Shown: piece after piece, positions 22,566 through 35,408 of the stretch
How positions within the stretch are numbered: position 1 is the first letter of the stretch
How the letters are laid out: the number at the start of each line of letters is the position of its first letter
DNA from: Microvelia longipes
Taxonomy: Eukaryota; Arthropoda; Insecta; Hemiptera; Veliidae
Direction: 5' to 3'
Length of the DNA: 64,000 nt
NCBI GenBank assembly: GCA_018340805.1
Contig: JACMZG010001913.1
Location: forward strand, 2,346,082-2,410,081
Translations under genes and position numbers: made by a program
The notes under the pieces: generated by a model
Database searches by the model: none
Seen by the model: only the letters and a program-made list of their open reading frames with translations
Told to the model about the DNA's origin: nothing

Positions 22566-23327
22566 GAAAAAAATCGGAACTTTTTCTTATTACATCGGAT
22601 TCGCTACGCTCATCCTCCCTACTTCGGAGTTGTCTTTCTGTGTGTGTGTAATATGTGTGTGTGTCTGTTATCATCGTAGGACCCAGTGTATTTATATGCT
22701 AGTGAGTTAAAATTTTGTACTAAGTTCAGTCTTCTGCTGTAGTTGGGCCATTCGGAAAATATTGTTTATGACTTCATTAACCTGCAATAATGACAGCAAA
22801 ATTTCAAACTAAATCATTAATTGCGAAGAAATAATGGTATCTGATTGAGATTTAGCAAGCATGTGACTATGTATAAAACTAACATGTGTGCTGAATTTCA
22901 TCTCAGTATCAGCATTAGTATAATTTTTATTGAATGACTTGTGTACGTTTTTTAATAAAGTGTAAAATATTGGGAAATGTTTTAATTGAGTTGAAATTTA
23001 GTACAAGTATAAACCATAACCTAATAAATAAGTACAAAGTACAAAGTTTCGTTTTAATACGACAAGTATATCAATAATTTTTGTTGGATCATAAAACTTA
23101 AGTAGCATTGAGCGTCGTCAGTGCTGTATGGGTGATTGCTGAGAATGAAATGGATGCATTTACTATCTGAGAACGAGCGAAGCGAGTCTGAAGATGTGTT
23201 GCAGTATAAAGTTGGCGAATGGTACATTCTGAGAACGAGCAAAGCGTGTCCAAAGCAGGGAGGATGAGCTAGCAAATCCGATGTGATGAGAAAAAGTTCC
23301 GAGGTACCCCGTATCCGATTTTTTTCA
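22566..23327 (+). repeat. F1-related repeat with inverted termini
   Basis: The left end is aaaaaaatcggaactttttc then ttattacatcggattcgcta. The right end is the complement: agcaaatccgatgtgatgag, then aaaaagttccgaggtacccc and ccgattttttt. Internal blocks (tgttatcatcgtag, aactaacatgtgtgctgaat, acgagcgaagcgagtctgaa) are shared with other F1 copies. The inverted termini suggest a non-autonomous DNA element of about 760 bp. No ORF. Confidence 0.7.
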
Positions 23328-23689
23328 GTACATTTTTTGATTTATTTTTTCCTCAGAACGAATATTCTGATTATTATTAGTACATAGTAGTGCTACTGCT
23401 ACTACTTTTGTAGTGCCGACAGCGGGCTAGTCGGATGGAATGTTTATGGAAGATAAAAGTTTTAGATTCAGGAAATCAAATCTATTTATCTAATTATCTA
23501 AATCTACACATCTACAGAATTGCATTTCCTAGGTGTCTCTCGCACAATAATATTGTGTCAACTATTCATGTTTTGCAAAACTCGGTAGTATCAAATGATA
23601 TATGAATCTTATTAAGTTGAAACTTAGCAAGTGTATCTTTAAAGTAATAAATAAGTTTACTTATAAATAAGTTTCGAATCAATACGACA

Positions 23690-23950
23690 ATAAATCCACC
23701 TGTTTTGTTGGATCATAAATAATTAGCAGCGTCTAGTGATGTTTGTACCTGGATGGGTGGCCGCTGGGAATAAAATGAAGTGTTAACTATCTGAGGACAA
23801 CCGAAATGAGTCTAAATACGTGATGCAGTGTAATTTGCCGACTTATAGTATGAGAGGGAGCGAAGCGGATCCAAAGTAGAAAGGATGAGCGTTGCGAATC
23901 CGATGTAGTGAGGAAAAGTTCCGAGGTACCCCGTACCCGATTTTTTTATA
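23690..23950 (-). repeat. F1 partial copy
   Basis: Carries the gacgcta/ggatgggtggccgctggg block and ends gaggaaaagttccgaggtac then cccgtacccgatttttt, the typical F1 terminus. Confidence 0.7.
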
Positions 23951-24084
23951 CAGCCATATTTCTCTTAAAAACATTTTTCTTCACGAAAGAGAGGCGGGAT
24001 AACCTTCAGTGGAGAGTAAACACGTCCCTTCCTCTGGTGGAACAACAAACAACCCACGCGCCATAATTACAGAAATAGCTTCAA

Positions 24085-24816
24085 AATAAAAAAATCCAGT
24101 ACGCGATACCTAGGAACTTTTCCTCATCACATCGGAACCGCTCCGCTAATCTTAAGAATATAGAATTTGCCAAATATATACTGCAACACGTCTTTGGACT
24201 CACTTTGCTCGTCCTCACATAGTAAATACAAATGTTTTATTTCCAGCGGTCACCCATTCAGGAATGACCTCTCTGATTCTGCTTTACTTTTATGAAAGTC
24301 ATGGACATACTTTTCGCATTAAAACAAAATCTTATGTACTTGTTTATTATGAAAGGTATACAGTTGTACCAAATTTCTATTAAATTTGATATTTTTTTCA
24401 TTATTTTAAAATTAATTAAAAAACATACACAAGCAATTTGATAAAACTTAAACTAATGGTGATAATGAGATGAAACTTAACACATATGTTAGTCTTATAC
24501 TTGGCTACAAGCGTGGCAAATATTGATTTGGCCGTATTATTTTACGCGTTTAATGATTTTTCGACATTTTATCCGGTCGTTATTACGGGTTAGTGACGTC
24601 ATAAAAAATAGTTTCCAAACAGCACAACTACATGCATAGATTAAGTTTTGTACCTAGTAGCAACTCTCTAGCATAAATGCACTAGGACAAACACAAATAA
24701 CGATGGACAACTATGTGATAACCACGTTGAAGGCCTTAAATACACCTGAAACGGATAATTTCGGTGACATCCCGGTTTTGGATTATTTTGCCAATACAAT
24801 ATCCTTCTTATATACC
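24085..24816 (+). repeat. F1 copy that received the MULE (contig A)
   Basis: Starts aaaaaaatccagtacgcgat and runs through the usual F1 blocks to ccaatacaatatccttctta. It is interrupted by the MULE immediately after ttatatacc (24808-24816). The contig C equivalent is 45799-46469. Confidence 0.8.
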
Positions 24817-27800
24817 GGTACTCACTATTTCACCGAACTGCCGAACTTTTGCCGAACTATGTATAGCTAAGTGTATATGTAAAAAACGCTCAAAATTAAA
24901 TAAAAATATTGTATAGATTGTAAAAAATATTAACATTTGTGTAATAGACTATAAATTAATATACTGTATTGCGGAATTTAACATACCTGTCGTAAAAGAA
25001 ACATATTATTTAACACAATACTTTATTAAAAAACATAATAATTATTAAACTACTAATATAAATAACAAACAGTAGGAAACTATAAATAATTAATAATTAT
25101 AATTATATATAGAATATATTTTTGCGGGTTTAGTATAGTTAAGCAACTTAATTTGATTCTGCAAAACTAATTATTGGCAGGTTTAGTATAGTCCAGCACC
25201 ATGGTTTAGTTCGACCGAAATAATAAATTCTATATAAAATCAGGGATTGTTAAAAGTAAATAAACTTAGTGAAATATATAAAGTAACAGCAGTAGTAACA
25301 TACTGCAAATTAATATTCTGCGTTGCGGCTTTAGTATAGTTCGGCAACTTTGTATAGTTCACCGAATATATAAAATCAGGGATTGTTTAAAATAAATAAA
25401 ACTTTGTAAACGTATACAAAGTAACAGCAGTAGTAACATACTGCAAATTAATAATTCTGTTTGCGGCTTTAGTATAGTTCGGCAACTTGTATAGTTCGGC
25501 CGAACTATATAAAATTCTATATAAAATCAGGGATTTTTAAAATTAAATAAAACTTTGTAAATATAGATAACAGCAGTAGTAACATACTGCAAATTAATAA
25601 TTCTGCGTTGCGGCTTTAGTATAGTTCGGCAACTTGTATAGTTCGGCCGAACTATATAAAATTCTATATAAAATCAGGGATTGTTGAAATTAAATAAAAC
25701 TTTGTAAACGTATACAGAGTAACAGCAGTAGTAACATACTGCAAATTAATAATTCTGCGTTGCGGCTTTAGTATAGTTCGGCAACTTTGTATAGTTCGGC
25801 CGAACTATATAAAATTCTATATAAAATCAGGGGATTGTTGAAATTAAATAAAACTTTGTAAACGTATAGAGTAACAGCAGTAGTAACATACTGCAAATTA
25901 ATAATTGCGTTGCGGCTTTAGTATAGTTCGGCAACTTTGTATAGTTCGGCCGAACTATATAAAATTCTATATAAAATCAGGGGATTGTTGAAATTAAATA
26001 AAACTTTGTAAACGTATACAGTAACAGCAGTAGTAACATACTGCAAATTAATAATTCTGCGTTGCGGCTTTAGTATAGTTCGGCAACTTTGTATAGTTCG
26101 GCCGAACTATATAAAATTCTATATAAAATCATGGAATGGTTGAACTGAAATAAAACTTTGTAAACGTATAGAGTAACAGCAGTAGTAACATACTGCAAAT
26201 TAATAATTCTGCGTTGCGGCTTTAGTATAGTTCGGCAACTTGTATATAGTTCGGCCGAACTATATAAAATTCTATATAAAATCAGGGGATTGTTGAAATT
26301 AAATAAAACTTAGTTAACATATAGAAACTAACATACTGCAAATTAATATTCTGCGTTGCGGCTTTAGTATAGTTCGGCAACAATGTATAGTTCGGCCGAA
26401 CTAAATTAAATTCTATATAAAATCCAGGGATTGTTGAAATTAAATAAAACTTTGTAAACGTATACAAAGTAACAGCAGTAGTAACATACTGCAAATTAAT
26501 AATTCTGCGTTGCGGCTTTAGTATAGTTCGGCAACTTTGTATAGTTCGGCCGAACTATATAAAATTCTATATAAAATCAGGGATTGTTGAAATTAAATAA
26601 AACTTTGTAAACATATAGAGTAACAGCAGTAGTAACATACTGCAAATTAATAATTTGCGTTGCGGCTTTAGTATAGTTCGGCAACTTTGTATAGTTCGGC
26701 CGAACTATATAAAATTCTATATAAAATCAGGGGATTGTTGAAATTAAATAAAACTTTGTAAACGTATACAGAGTAACAGCAGTAGTAACATACTGCAAAT
26801 TAATAATTCTGCGTTGCGGCTTTAGTATAGTTCGGCAACTTTGTATAGTTCGGCCGAACTATATAAATTCTATATAAAATCAGGGGATTGTTGAAATTAA
26901 ATAAAACTTTGTAAACGTATAGAGTAACAGCAGTAGTAACATACTGCAAATTAATTCTGCGTTGCGGCTTTAGTATAGTTCGGCAACTGTATAGTTCGGC
27001 CGAACTATATAAAATTCTATATAAAATCAGGGGATTGTTGAAATTAAATAAAACTTTGTAAACGTATACAAAGTAACAGCAGTAGTAACATACTGCAAAT
27101 TAATAATTCTGCGTTGCGGCTTTAGTATAGTTCGGCAACTTTGTATAGTTCGGCCGAACTATATAAAATTCTATATAAAATCAGGGGATTGTTGAAATTA
27201 AATAAAACTTTGTAAACGTATACAGAGTAACAGCAGTAGTAACATACTGCAAATTAATAATTCTGCGTTGCGGCTTTAGTATAGTTCGGCAACTTGTATA
27301 GTTCGGCCGAACTATATAAAATTCTATATAAAATCAGGGATTGTTGAAATTAAATAAAACTTTGTAAACGTATACAGTAACAGCAGTAGTAACATACTGC
27401 AAATTAATAATTCTGCGTTGCGGCTTTAGTATAGTTCGGCAACTTGTATAGTTCGGCCGAACTATATAAAATTCTATATAAAATCAGGGATTGTTGAAAT
27501 TAAATAAAACTTTGTAAACGTATAGAGTAACAGCAGTAGTAACATACTGCAAATTAATAATTTCTGCGTTGCGGCTTTAGTATAGTTCGGCAACTTGTAT
27601 AGTTCGGCCGAACTATATAAAATTCTATATAAAATCAGGGGTTGAAATTAAATAAAACTTTGTAAACGTATACAAAGTAACAGCAGTAGTAACATACTGC
27701 AAATTAATAATTCTGCGTTGCGGCTTTAGTATAGTTCGGCAACTTGTATAGTTCGGCCGAACTATAAAAATATATAAAATCAGGGATTGTTGAAATTAAA

Positions 27801-28805
27801 TAAAACTTTGTAAACATATACAGTAACAGCAGTAGTAACATACTGCAAATTAATAAATTTGCGGCTTTAGTATAGTTCGGCAACTTTGTATAGTTCAGCC
27901 GAACTATATAAAATTCTATATAAAATCAGGGGATTGTTGAAATTAAATAAAACTTTGTAAACGTATACAAAGTAACAGCAGTAGTAACATACTGCAAATT
28001 AATTAATTCTGCGTTGCGGCTTTAGTATAGTTCGGCAACTTGTATAGTTCGGCCGAACTATATAAAATTCTATATAAAATCAGGGGATTGTTGAAATTAA
28101 ATAAAACTTTGTAAACGTATACAGAGTAACAGCAGTAGTAACATACTGCAAATTAATAATTGCGTTGCGGCTTTAGTATAGTTCGGCAACTTGTATAGTT
28201 CGGCCGAACTATATAAAATTCTATATAAAAATCAGGGATTGTTGAAATTAAATAAAACTTTGTAAACGTATAAAAGTAACAGCAGTAGTAACATACTGCA
28301 AATTAATAATTCTGCGTTGCGGCTTTTAGTATAGTTCGGCAACTTTGTATAGTTCGGCCGAACTATATAAAATTCTATATAAAATCAGGGGATTGTTGAA
28401 ATTAAATAAAACTTTGTAAACATATAGAAAGTAACAGCAGTAGTAACATACTGCAAATTAATATTTCTGCGTTGCGGCTTTAGTATAGTTCGGCTGCTTT
28501 GTATAGTTCGGCCGAACTATATAAAATTCTATATAAAATCAGGGGATTTTGAAATTAAATAAAACTTAGTAAACATATAGTAGTTAGTAGCTGTAGTATT
28601 TAGAAAAATTATGTTTTTATATTGCTAGAAAAGACCTCGATTGTTTTGTACTTGACTACTCTAGATATTTGCTCTTTTCTTCTTAAGAAGTGAGCTAAAC
28701 AGATATAGAATTCCCTAGAGTGGGCTGGGAACGCTTTTCTTCTCGTCAAGGCTCCGTAGCACTTGTCCTTACCAGAACTCAGTATCTGGTACCAAATAGA
28801 TGCCC
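24817..28805 (+). mobile_element. MULE left terminal repeat array, contig A allele or duplicate, truncated by gap
   Basis: Begins ggtactcactatttcaccga like the complete element at 46470, with the same 9-bp flank and the same F1 insertion site. From about 25130 to 28590 it is a tandem array of about 23 units of roughly 150 bp. Most units carry the variant ctttgtaaacgtatac, unlike contig C (cttagtaaacatatag). After the array the sequence enters the first terminal repeat of the nested Penelope-like element and stops at the N gap. Confidence 0.9.
25130..28590 (+). repeat. Tandem array of about 150-bp units (contig A)
   Basis: Each unit contains tttagtatagttcggcaac, the palindrome TATAGTTCGGCCGAACTATA, the block aattctatataaaatcaggg, the block gttgaaattaaataaaac and the block cagcagtagtaacatactgc. 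Edge units (about 25270-25330, 28560-28590) and one internal unit (about 26305-26340) keep the cttagt variant typical of contig C; the interior is dominated by ctttgtaaacgtatac. Small indels are frequent. Confidence 0.95.
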
Positions 28806-29805
28806 NNNNNNNNNNNNNNNNNNNNNNNNNNNNNNNNNNNNNNNNNNNNNNNNNNNNNNNNNNNNNNNNNNNNNNNNNNNNNNNNNNNNNNNNNNNNNNN
28901 NNNNNNNNNNNNNNNNNNNNNNNNNNNNNNNNNNNNNNNNNNNNNNNNNNNNNNNNNNNNNNNNNNNNNNNNNNNNNNNNNNNNNNNNNNNNNNNNNNNN
29001 NNNNNNNNNNNNNNNNNNNNNNNNNNNNNNNNNNNNNNNNNNNNNNNNNNNNNNNNNNNNNNNNNNNNNNNNNNNNNNNNNNNNNNNNNNNNNNNNNNNN
29101 NNNNNNNNNNNNNNNNNNNNNNNNNNNNNNNNNNNNNNNNNNNNNNNNNNNNNNNNNNNNNNNNNNNNNNNNNNNNNNNNNNNNNNNNNNNNNNNNNNNN
29201 NNNNNNNNNNNNNNNNNNNNNNNNNNNNNNNNNNNNNNNNNNNNNNNNNNNNNNNNNNNNNNNNNNNNNNNNNNNNNNNNNNNNNNNNNNNNNNNNNNNN
29301 NNNNNNNNNNNNNNNNNNNNNNNNNNNNNNNNNNNNNNNNNNNNNNNNNNNNNNNNNNNNNNNNNNNNNNNNNNNNNNNNNNNNNNNNNNNNNNNNNNNN
29401 NNNNNNNNNNNNNNNNNNNNNNNNNNNNNNNNNNNNNNNNNNNNNNNNNNNNNNNNNNNNNNNNNNNNNNNNNNNNNNNNNNNNNNNNNNNNNNNNNNNN
29501 NNNNNNNNNNNNNNNNNNNNNNNNNNNNNNNNNNNNNNNNNNNNNNNNNNNNNNNNNNNNNNNNNNNNNNNNNNNNNNNNNNNNNNNNNNNNNNNNNNNN
29601 NNNNNNNNNNNNNNNNNNNNNNNNNNNNNNNNNNNNNNNNNNNNNNNNNNNNNNNNNNNNNNNNNNNNNNNNNNNNNNNNNNNNNNNNNNNNNNNNNNNN
29701 NNNNNNNNNNNNNNNNNNNNNNNNNNNNNNNNNNNNNNNNNNNNNNNNNNNNNNNNNNNNNNNNNNNNNNNNNNNNNNNNNNNNNNNNNNNNNNNNNNNN
29801 NNNNN
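28806..29805. other. Assembly gap (1000 N)
   Basis: Exactly 1000 unknown bases, a standard scaffold gap length. Open frames spanning it are meaningless. Confidence 0.99.
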
Positions 29806-29862
<57 letters not shown>

Positions 29863-29930
29863 AGATAATATATATATATAATATGTATAATATGTGTGTG
29901 TGTGTGTGTGTGGTGTGTGTGTGTGCCCGA
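29806..29930. repeat. (AT)n and (GT)n microsatellite at contig B start
   Basis: Inverted counterpart of 10659-10850. The contig begins inside the AT tract. Confidence 0.95.
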
Positions 29931-30473
29931 GTATGAACACTGCTAAAAACTTAAAAGATTTTTTTACGATAGAACATGACTACAGTGATTTCAAAACGGA
30001 AATTGAGCCCTTATCTTAAACCTTATATCCCTAGGAGGATTAAGCCCGGGGATCAATTGCTCCCGGAAATGGTCTAATCAATCCTTGTCCCTATTTTAAT
30101 TCTTACCGAAGGTTTAGTCCCTTCCTAGATTACCTCAAACGATACTGATGATTGATTTAGATCTCACGTTTTAAAATACTCTTCTGTATATCTTAACTGA
30201 GTCATCACTGTAACGATTTGCCGATATAATTTTGTTGAACCGAATTTCGTTTTAATGAAAAAACTTTTTATTATTTTTCTTCTTTCTCGTTGGTGCAAGA
30301 TAAGTATAGTGTTACACAAAATCCAAAACCAGAATTTTATCTAATTATTCATTTCTGAGTCCTTAACCTCTTACGTTGTTTTTACCAAGTTTTCTTTGTA
30401 TGTGTGTCATTTATTATCTTTGCTCTTGGTCTGTTCATGCTAGAGTTAAAATTGGTAAAATATATATTAACAA

Positions 30474-30521
<48 letters not shown>

Positions 30522-30850
30522 TAATATATTAATATATATTTTACTTATGTGTGCATTATATGCACATTTAAAATGTAAGTTTGCATTGTACTCGCAGCCG
30601 TGTAGTACATCGCATAATAAAAAATATCAGTGTATTCTGGATTCCATTTAGAATCGTTTATGAAGTGTACCGGTCGATCCAATAATATTTATTGTGGCCA
30701 ATACGATTAAAATCAAATCTTTATCTATTAAAATTTAGATTTCTTAACGGAAGTAAATAAATGAATAAATGTGATTAATAAATTACAATATATATGTCAT
30801 ATAATATTATTTAAGATATAAGATAAATATAAAAACTTTAATTATAAATA
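29931..30850. other. Duplicated flank of the non-LTR element
   Basis: No gene recognised. Reverse complement of about 9640-10650. An (AT)n tract lies at 30478-30540. Confidence 0.6.
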
Positions 30851-30930
30851 AAAATAAAAATAAATTTATTAAAAGATATAAAACAAAATAATATATATAC
30901 CAGATATAAATAAGTCAAATATAAGCCGAA

Positions 30931-31990
30931 AATGGCCCTCAAACATGCAAACTGGCAATATAGAAACTAAATCAACTAACGAAATAACGTGCAAAAAGTG
31001 TAAGTGCCAATTCCACTACTCTTGCGAGGGTATAAAATCACGAACATTTAAAGCTATGACAAAGAATAAGAAAACTAATTGGCAATGCAAAGATTGTAAT
31101 AATAAAACGAATAAAAAATTTGAAGATAAAAAAAATGAGAAGGCGATCAGCGAAAGAAGCGAAAATGAGTCATCAACTGACAGCGAAGAGAGTTCTGAGT
31201 CAGATGAAAGCACTGATGGTAACAGTGATGAAATATCTAAAAATGAAACCTCTGACTTGACACTACATACGCTAAATGAAAAATGAACGTGGTGATCAAA
31301 TTTCTTAAAAAATTGGATAAAATTAATGAAAAAATTAATAAAATATCAAAAACTGTAAAAAAGCTAAAAAAGCATAGTAAAGAAAAGGACGAAAAAATTA
31401 TGGCGCTAGAAAAGCAGATACAGAGTCTGAAGAGCGAAGTAGCAGTTAAAGATAATATGGTCCAGGAAGTTGAAGATTTAAACCAAAGAGGACGAATATT
31501 CAATCTAGAGATCACTGGAGTACCTGTCACACAACAAAGAAAATAGGGACAGAATTAGGTATTAAAAACCCTAAAGAACAATAGATATATGTCACAGAGT
31601 TTCAAATAGCCTATAATAGTTCTTATGAAATCAAGGACTGAGAAAGCTAACTGGATTAGAAATGCTAAACAGAAGAAATTAACTGCTGATAAAATAAGCC
31701 CATCATTCAACAAAGACCTTAAGGTCGTTGTTAAGGAACACCTCACAAAAAGAAATAAAAAGCTGATATGGTTAACTAAATTAGTCGCCGCTAAGTATCA
31801 ATATAAGTTTGTTTGGACAAGGGATGGAAATATTTTCTTAAAGCAGATAGAAGGAGCCTTCACTAAACGAATTTACTCAGAAAATCAACTTATTGAAATT
31901 GATAAGGAAAGATTAGTACAGGAACTTTACACCCCTCTCCAGGACAGCAGCAAATACACAGGATTCTCGCAGTTCAACACCTTTTAACTG
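30931..31990 (+). pseudogene. Non-LTR ORF1: PHD finger, coiled coil, RNA-binding-like domain
   Basis: Three overlapping frames make one product. In frame 30945-31286, residues 14-51 (ITCKKCKCQFHYSC ... WQCKDC) give the later Cys/His ligands of a PHD zinc finger; the first Cys pair would lie just upstream, where the two copies disagree. An acidic Ser/Glu-rich tract follows. Frame 31283-31546 is a Lys/Glu-rich coiled coil ending in RGRIFNLEITGVP, a motif typical of ORF1 proteins of this type. Frame 31625-31987 (RTEKANWIRNAKQKK ... YQYKFVWTRDGNIFLKQIEG) is the C-terminal nucleic-acid-binding region. ORF1 proteins coat the element RNA. The two breaks may be indel errors; no intact reading frame exists as assembled. 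Confidence 0.75.
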
Positions 31991-32489
31991 CTAAGCACAA
32001 ATAATAATATATCACTATAGATCACCAGTTATATAAAAAAAGTAATAAATGAATTAAAATACACATTACTAATGTAGTACATACAATATGCTAATATAAC
32101 ATTTATTTATTACCAAATCACATATAAATCAATAACTCTTAAAATTCTTAACTTAATATAATCATTAATCAAACAGCTTAGGTAAATAATAAACACTAAC
32201 TTTAAACTAATTTAATTTAATTTTTAGTAATTATAATTATAGATTATACCCATTATTATTATTTATTTATTTATTTTATACTATTGAATTCATTTATTTT
32301 GGTTCTATCTATCTTACGATTGTATTGCAATTCTAATAAAAAATTAACTATTTATACAATTTAAGTTAATATTTTAATTAATTTTTATTTCTTTCTCGTT
32401 TCATTATTAACAATTACCTAATAGTAAAATAAAACTACATTTAATGGAAACCTTAGAATCATTAAGTACCACTAACCACAATAAAAATT

Positions 32490-33280
32490 AAACCTTATTG
32501 AACTAGGAAATGAATCATTTATCCTGAATGGTATCAAAATTACATGCAAACATTAGAAGCATAGGAAAAAATTTTGATGATTTTGTGTAAATATCGAATC
32601 TACTAAAACCAATATAACATAATAATTCTATCGGAAGCTGGATCAGAGACATTCCTTGCGAAGTTTTTATGATAAATGTTATAATCAATTTTACAAAGAC
32701 AACCATAACCAAAATAGTGGTGTAGTTGTATACTACGAGACGTGCACATAGAAAGCATAGAAGAAATTAAAATGACCGATACGAATTGTATAAAAATGCT
32801 ATAGGAAATAAAAAATAAAATACAACATTAGCATTATACAGATCACCAAATGGTAGCACGGAAACATTCATAAATGAACTTGACAAGGAAATCAAAAGTT
32901 TAAAAAATGCAAACACAATTATTATAGGTGACATAAACATAAATATAAGTACTGATAACGAAAGAGAACTAAAAACTGACGAAGCTTACTACTTAGATAT
33001 AATGACAGATAACAGACTTATACCTATAATTAATACTTACACTCGAGTTACTAACACGACTAAAACCACGATAGACCACGTTTTTGTTACTGATAACATA
33101 CTAAGAAGTACTGAGGCAGCAGTAATCAAAACTTACTTCTCAGATCACTACAGTTTGGCTGTAAATATAGTGCAAAATGAGAGTGTGGATGCTGGGCCTA
33201 AACCAAAGAAATATGAAACTAAACAAAAGTTAAACAAGGAAATGTTAAGGACGTTATTACAACAAAAAAATGGATAATAT
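32490..33280 (+). pseudogene. Non-LTR ORF2, APE-type endonuclease part
   Basis: The N-terminal endonuclease is readable with frameshifts: IRSIGKNFDDFCVNIEST and ILSEAWIRDIPCEVF (the SEAW Glu is a catalytic residue) near 32550-32680, then NSGVVVYY. LALYRSPNGSTETFI and IIIGDININIS (Asp/Asn pair) lie at about 32827-32945, TRVTNTTKTTIDHVFVTD at 33041-33095, and the terminal SDHYSLAVNI (catalytic Asp-His) near 33139-33170. All expected motif blocks of an exonuclease-endonuclease-phosphatase fold are present in order, so the domain was complete before the indels. It would make the first-strand nick that primes reverse transcription. Confidence 0.8.
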
Positions 33281-35408
33281 TCTAAACATGTCTGATGCAA
33301 ATGATATTGCTAATAACTTAATAAAACAATTACAATCACTTATTACGATAGCAACTGAAACTGAAACCGTTAAAAAAACCAAACATACTAAGCTAAAACC
33401 ATGGATTACGTACGGATTAATCACTAGCATAAGAAAGAGAGAAAAACTAAGCAAAAAACTGAAAGAACAACCATTCAACAAAAAACTAAAAGACTACTTA
33501 CAAAAATACAAGACTAAACTGAACAAATTAATACAACAAAAAAAACAGAGTATTACAAAAGAAACTAGAAACAGAGAATAAAATCAATAAAGTTTGGGAT
33601 ATAGTACAAGAAATATACACTAAGAAAAAAAGCAAAGCAAAGTATCGAACAAATAAAAACTGAAAATGGCAAGGTTAAAATGTAAATGAAACTCCAACTG
33701 AAGCCGCTAATTACATGGCCAGACATTTTACTGAAGTAGGTAAAAAAATGACTGAAAAAATAAAGAACCTGAGCAACGTAGCGCATATAGAGAACGACCC
33801 GACGGAACATAAAAACGATACTGATGACGAACTATACTTAGAAATTGTACAATTGAGACAAAGACATATATACTGCCATATCCGAGCTCAGAGGTAACTC
33901 TGGACCTGGATATGACTTATAACTGTAGACATGATAAAGAACAACCTAGAATTTTGCGTAAACCAATAATACATTTAGTCAAAGCTAGTCTTAGGAAAGG
34001 TATATTCCCCGAAGCGTTAAAAATCACAATTGTTTCTCCTATTTATAAGTCAGGTGATCCCAGCGAAGTGACAAATTACCGACCAATATTTTAATATCTA
34101 ATATCGCAAAAATTATAGAAAAAGTGGTTAAAAAAAAGCTAGTAGAATTTTAGAAATAACTTCAATTATCTGCTCAATTTGGGTTTAGAAGTGGATTAAG
34201 AACTCAAGATGCGATAACGGAAGTATGTCAATTCATTACCGATGAACTTGAAAGGTAACAAACCGATAGCGGTATTCATGGATGTGGCGAAAGCCTTCGA
34301 CAGTGTGTCTCATAACAGATTAGTTACAAAATTAAGAAAAATAGGTATAAGGGGTACAATGCTTAAGTGGTTCATTAGCTATCTGCAGAGAAGAGTCTAC
34401 AAAGTTAAAATAAATGATATAACCGGAGATGGCTTCACTACAGAGTATTCAATACCTCAAGGAAGTGTCCTCGGAAGTTTGCTATATTTAATTTTCACTA
34501 ACGACTTACTTGAAATAAAACTTGACGGAATGCTTTACGCTTTTGCGGACGACACTGTTTACTTAACAGCTAACAAGACATTCACAGAGACATGTATGGT
34601 AGCAGAACAAGACTTAAGACTCGTGAAACAATGGCTTGATCGACACGGACTTATGTTAAATATAAAAAAAACAGTATACATTTGCTTTTCATTGACAGAA
34701 ACAGGACAACCTACACAGACACAAATACAACTACATAACCACCTCCATGATGAAACTACTAACCCGTGTAACTGTCCAAATATTCAAAGAGTTGACTCGA
34801 CTAAATACCTTGGAATGACAATAGATAAACTTATTACATGGAAAAAACATATCGACAGACTGACAACCTCATTGAGGAAATTAAGATATATTTTTATAAA
34901 AATAAGACAATTCCTTTCGCCAGAACAGCTAAGAGCAGTATATTATGGTTTAGTAGATTCGATTATAAGATATGGTATTCTTGCATGGGGCTCTGCAAAC
35001 GAAACTACAAAGAAACCTGTGTTGATACAGCAAAAAGCATTGATAAGGATCATTACATTTAAAACAAAATACGAACATACAGTATCACTATTTGACAAAC
35101 TGACTATTCTGAAGACCGACAATATGTTTCGACAGCAATGTTTAATTAGAATATACGACGGAAAACATTCTCTAAGACTTATTCATCACGACAGCATTAA
35201 TACTAGAGCACAGACTAACCAACTTTATAGACTACCTCAGTATAAGACTACAACTGCACAAAGACAGTGGTTATATCAGGCAACTTTACTTTGGAATGAC
35301 TTACCTCACGACATTAAGCAGACCGATAAAAGAAATACTTTTAAGAATAAAATTAGACATATTTTACTTAAAAAACAACTTGAAGACGGACAAAAACTGA
35401 TCAGATAA
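33270..35408 (+). CDS. Non-LTR ORF2, reverse transcriptase part
   Basis: The linker and finger region lies in frames 33270-33581, 33715-33897 and 33912-34094 (ending in the VTNYRPI motif). One open frame, 34242-35408 (388 codons), then covers palm to C-terminus. In that frame MDVAKAFDSVSHN at residues 13-25 carries the first catalytic Asp, IPQGSVLGSL is at 71-80, FADD at 101-104 supplies the catalytic pair, and the thumb and C-terminal region include WLDRHGLMLN, TKYLGMTID and LLWNDLPHDI. The enzyme copies the element RNA at the nicked site. ATG 34242 is only the first Met after a frameshift, not a natural start. The true ORF2 probably began near 32490 and was about 970 codons. Confidence 0.88.

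Noticed and set aside
25130..28590. Regular repeats suggesting a CRISPR array
   Set aside because: The unit is about 150 bp with no unique spacers, the genome is eukaryotic, and the array is the terminal repeat of a MULE.
28609..29940. Long open frames across the N gaps (also 44696-45887)
   Set aside because: They consist of unknown residues and have no biological meaning.
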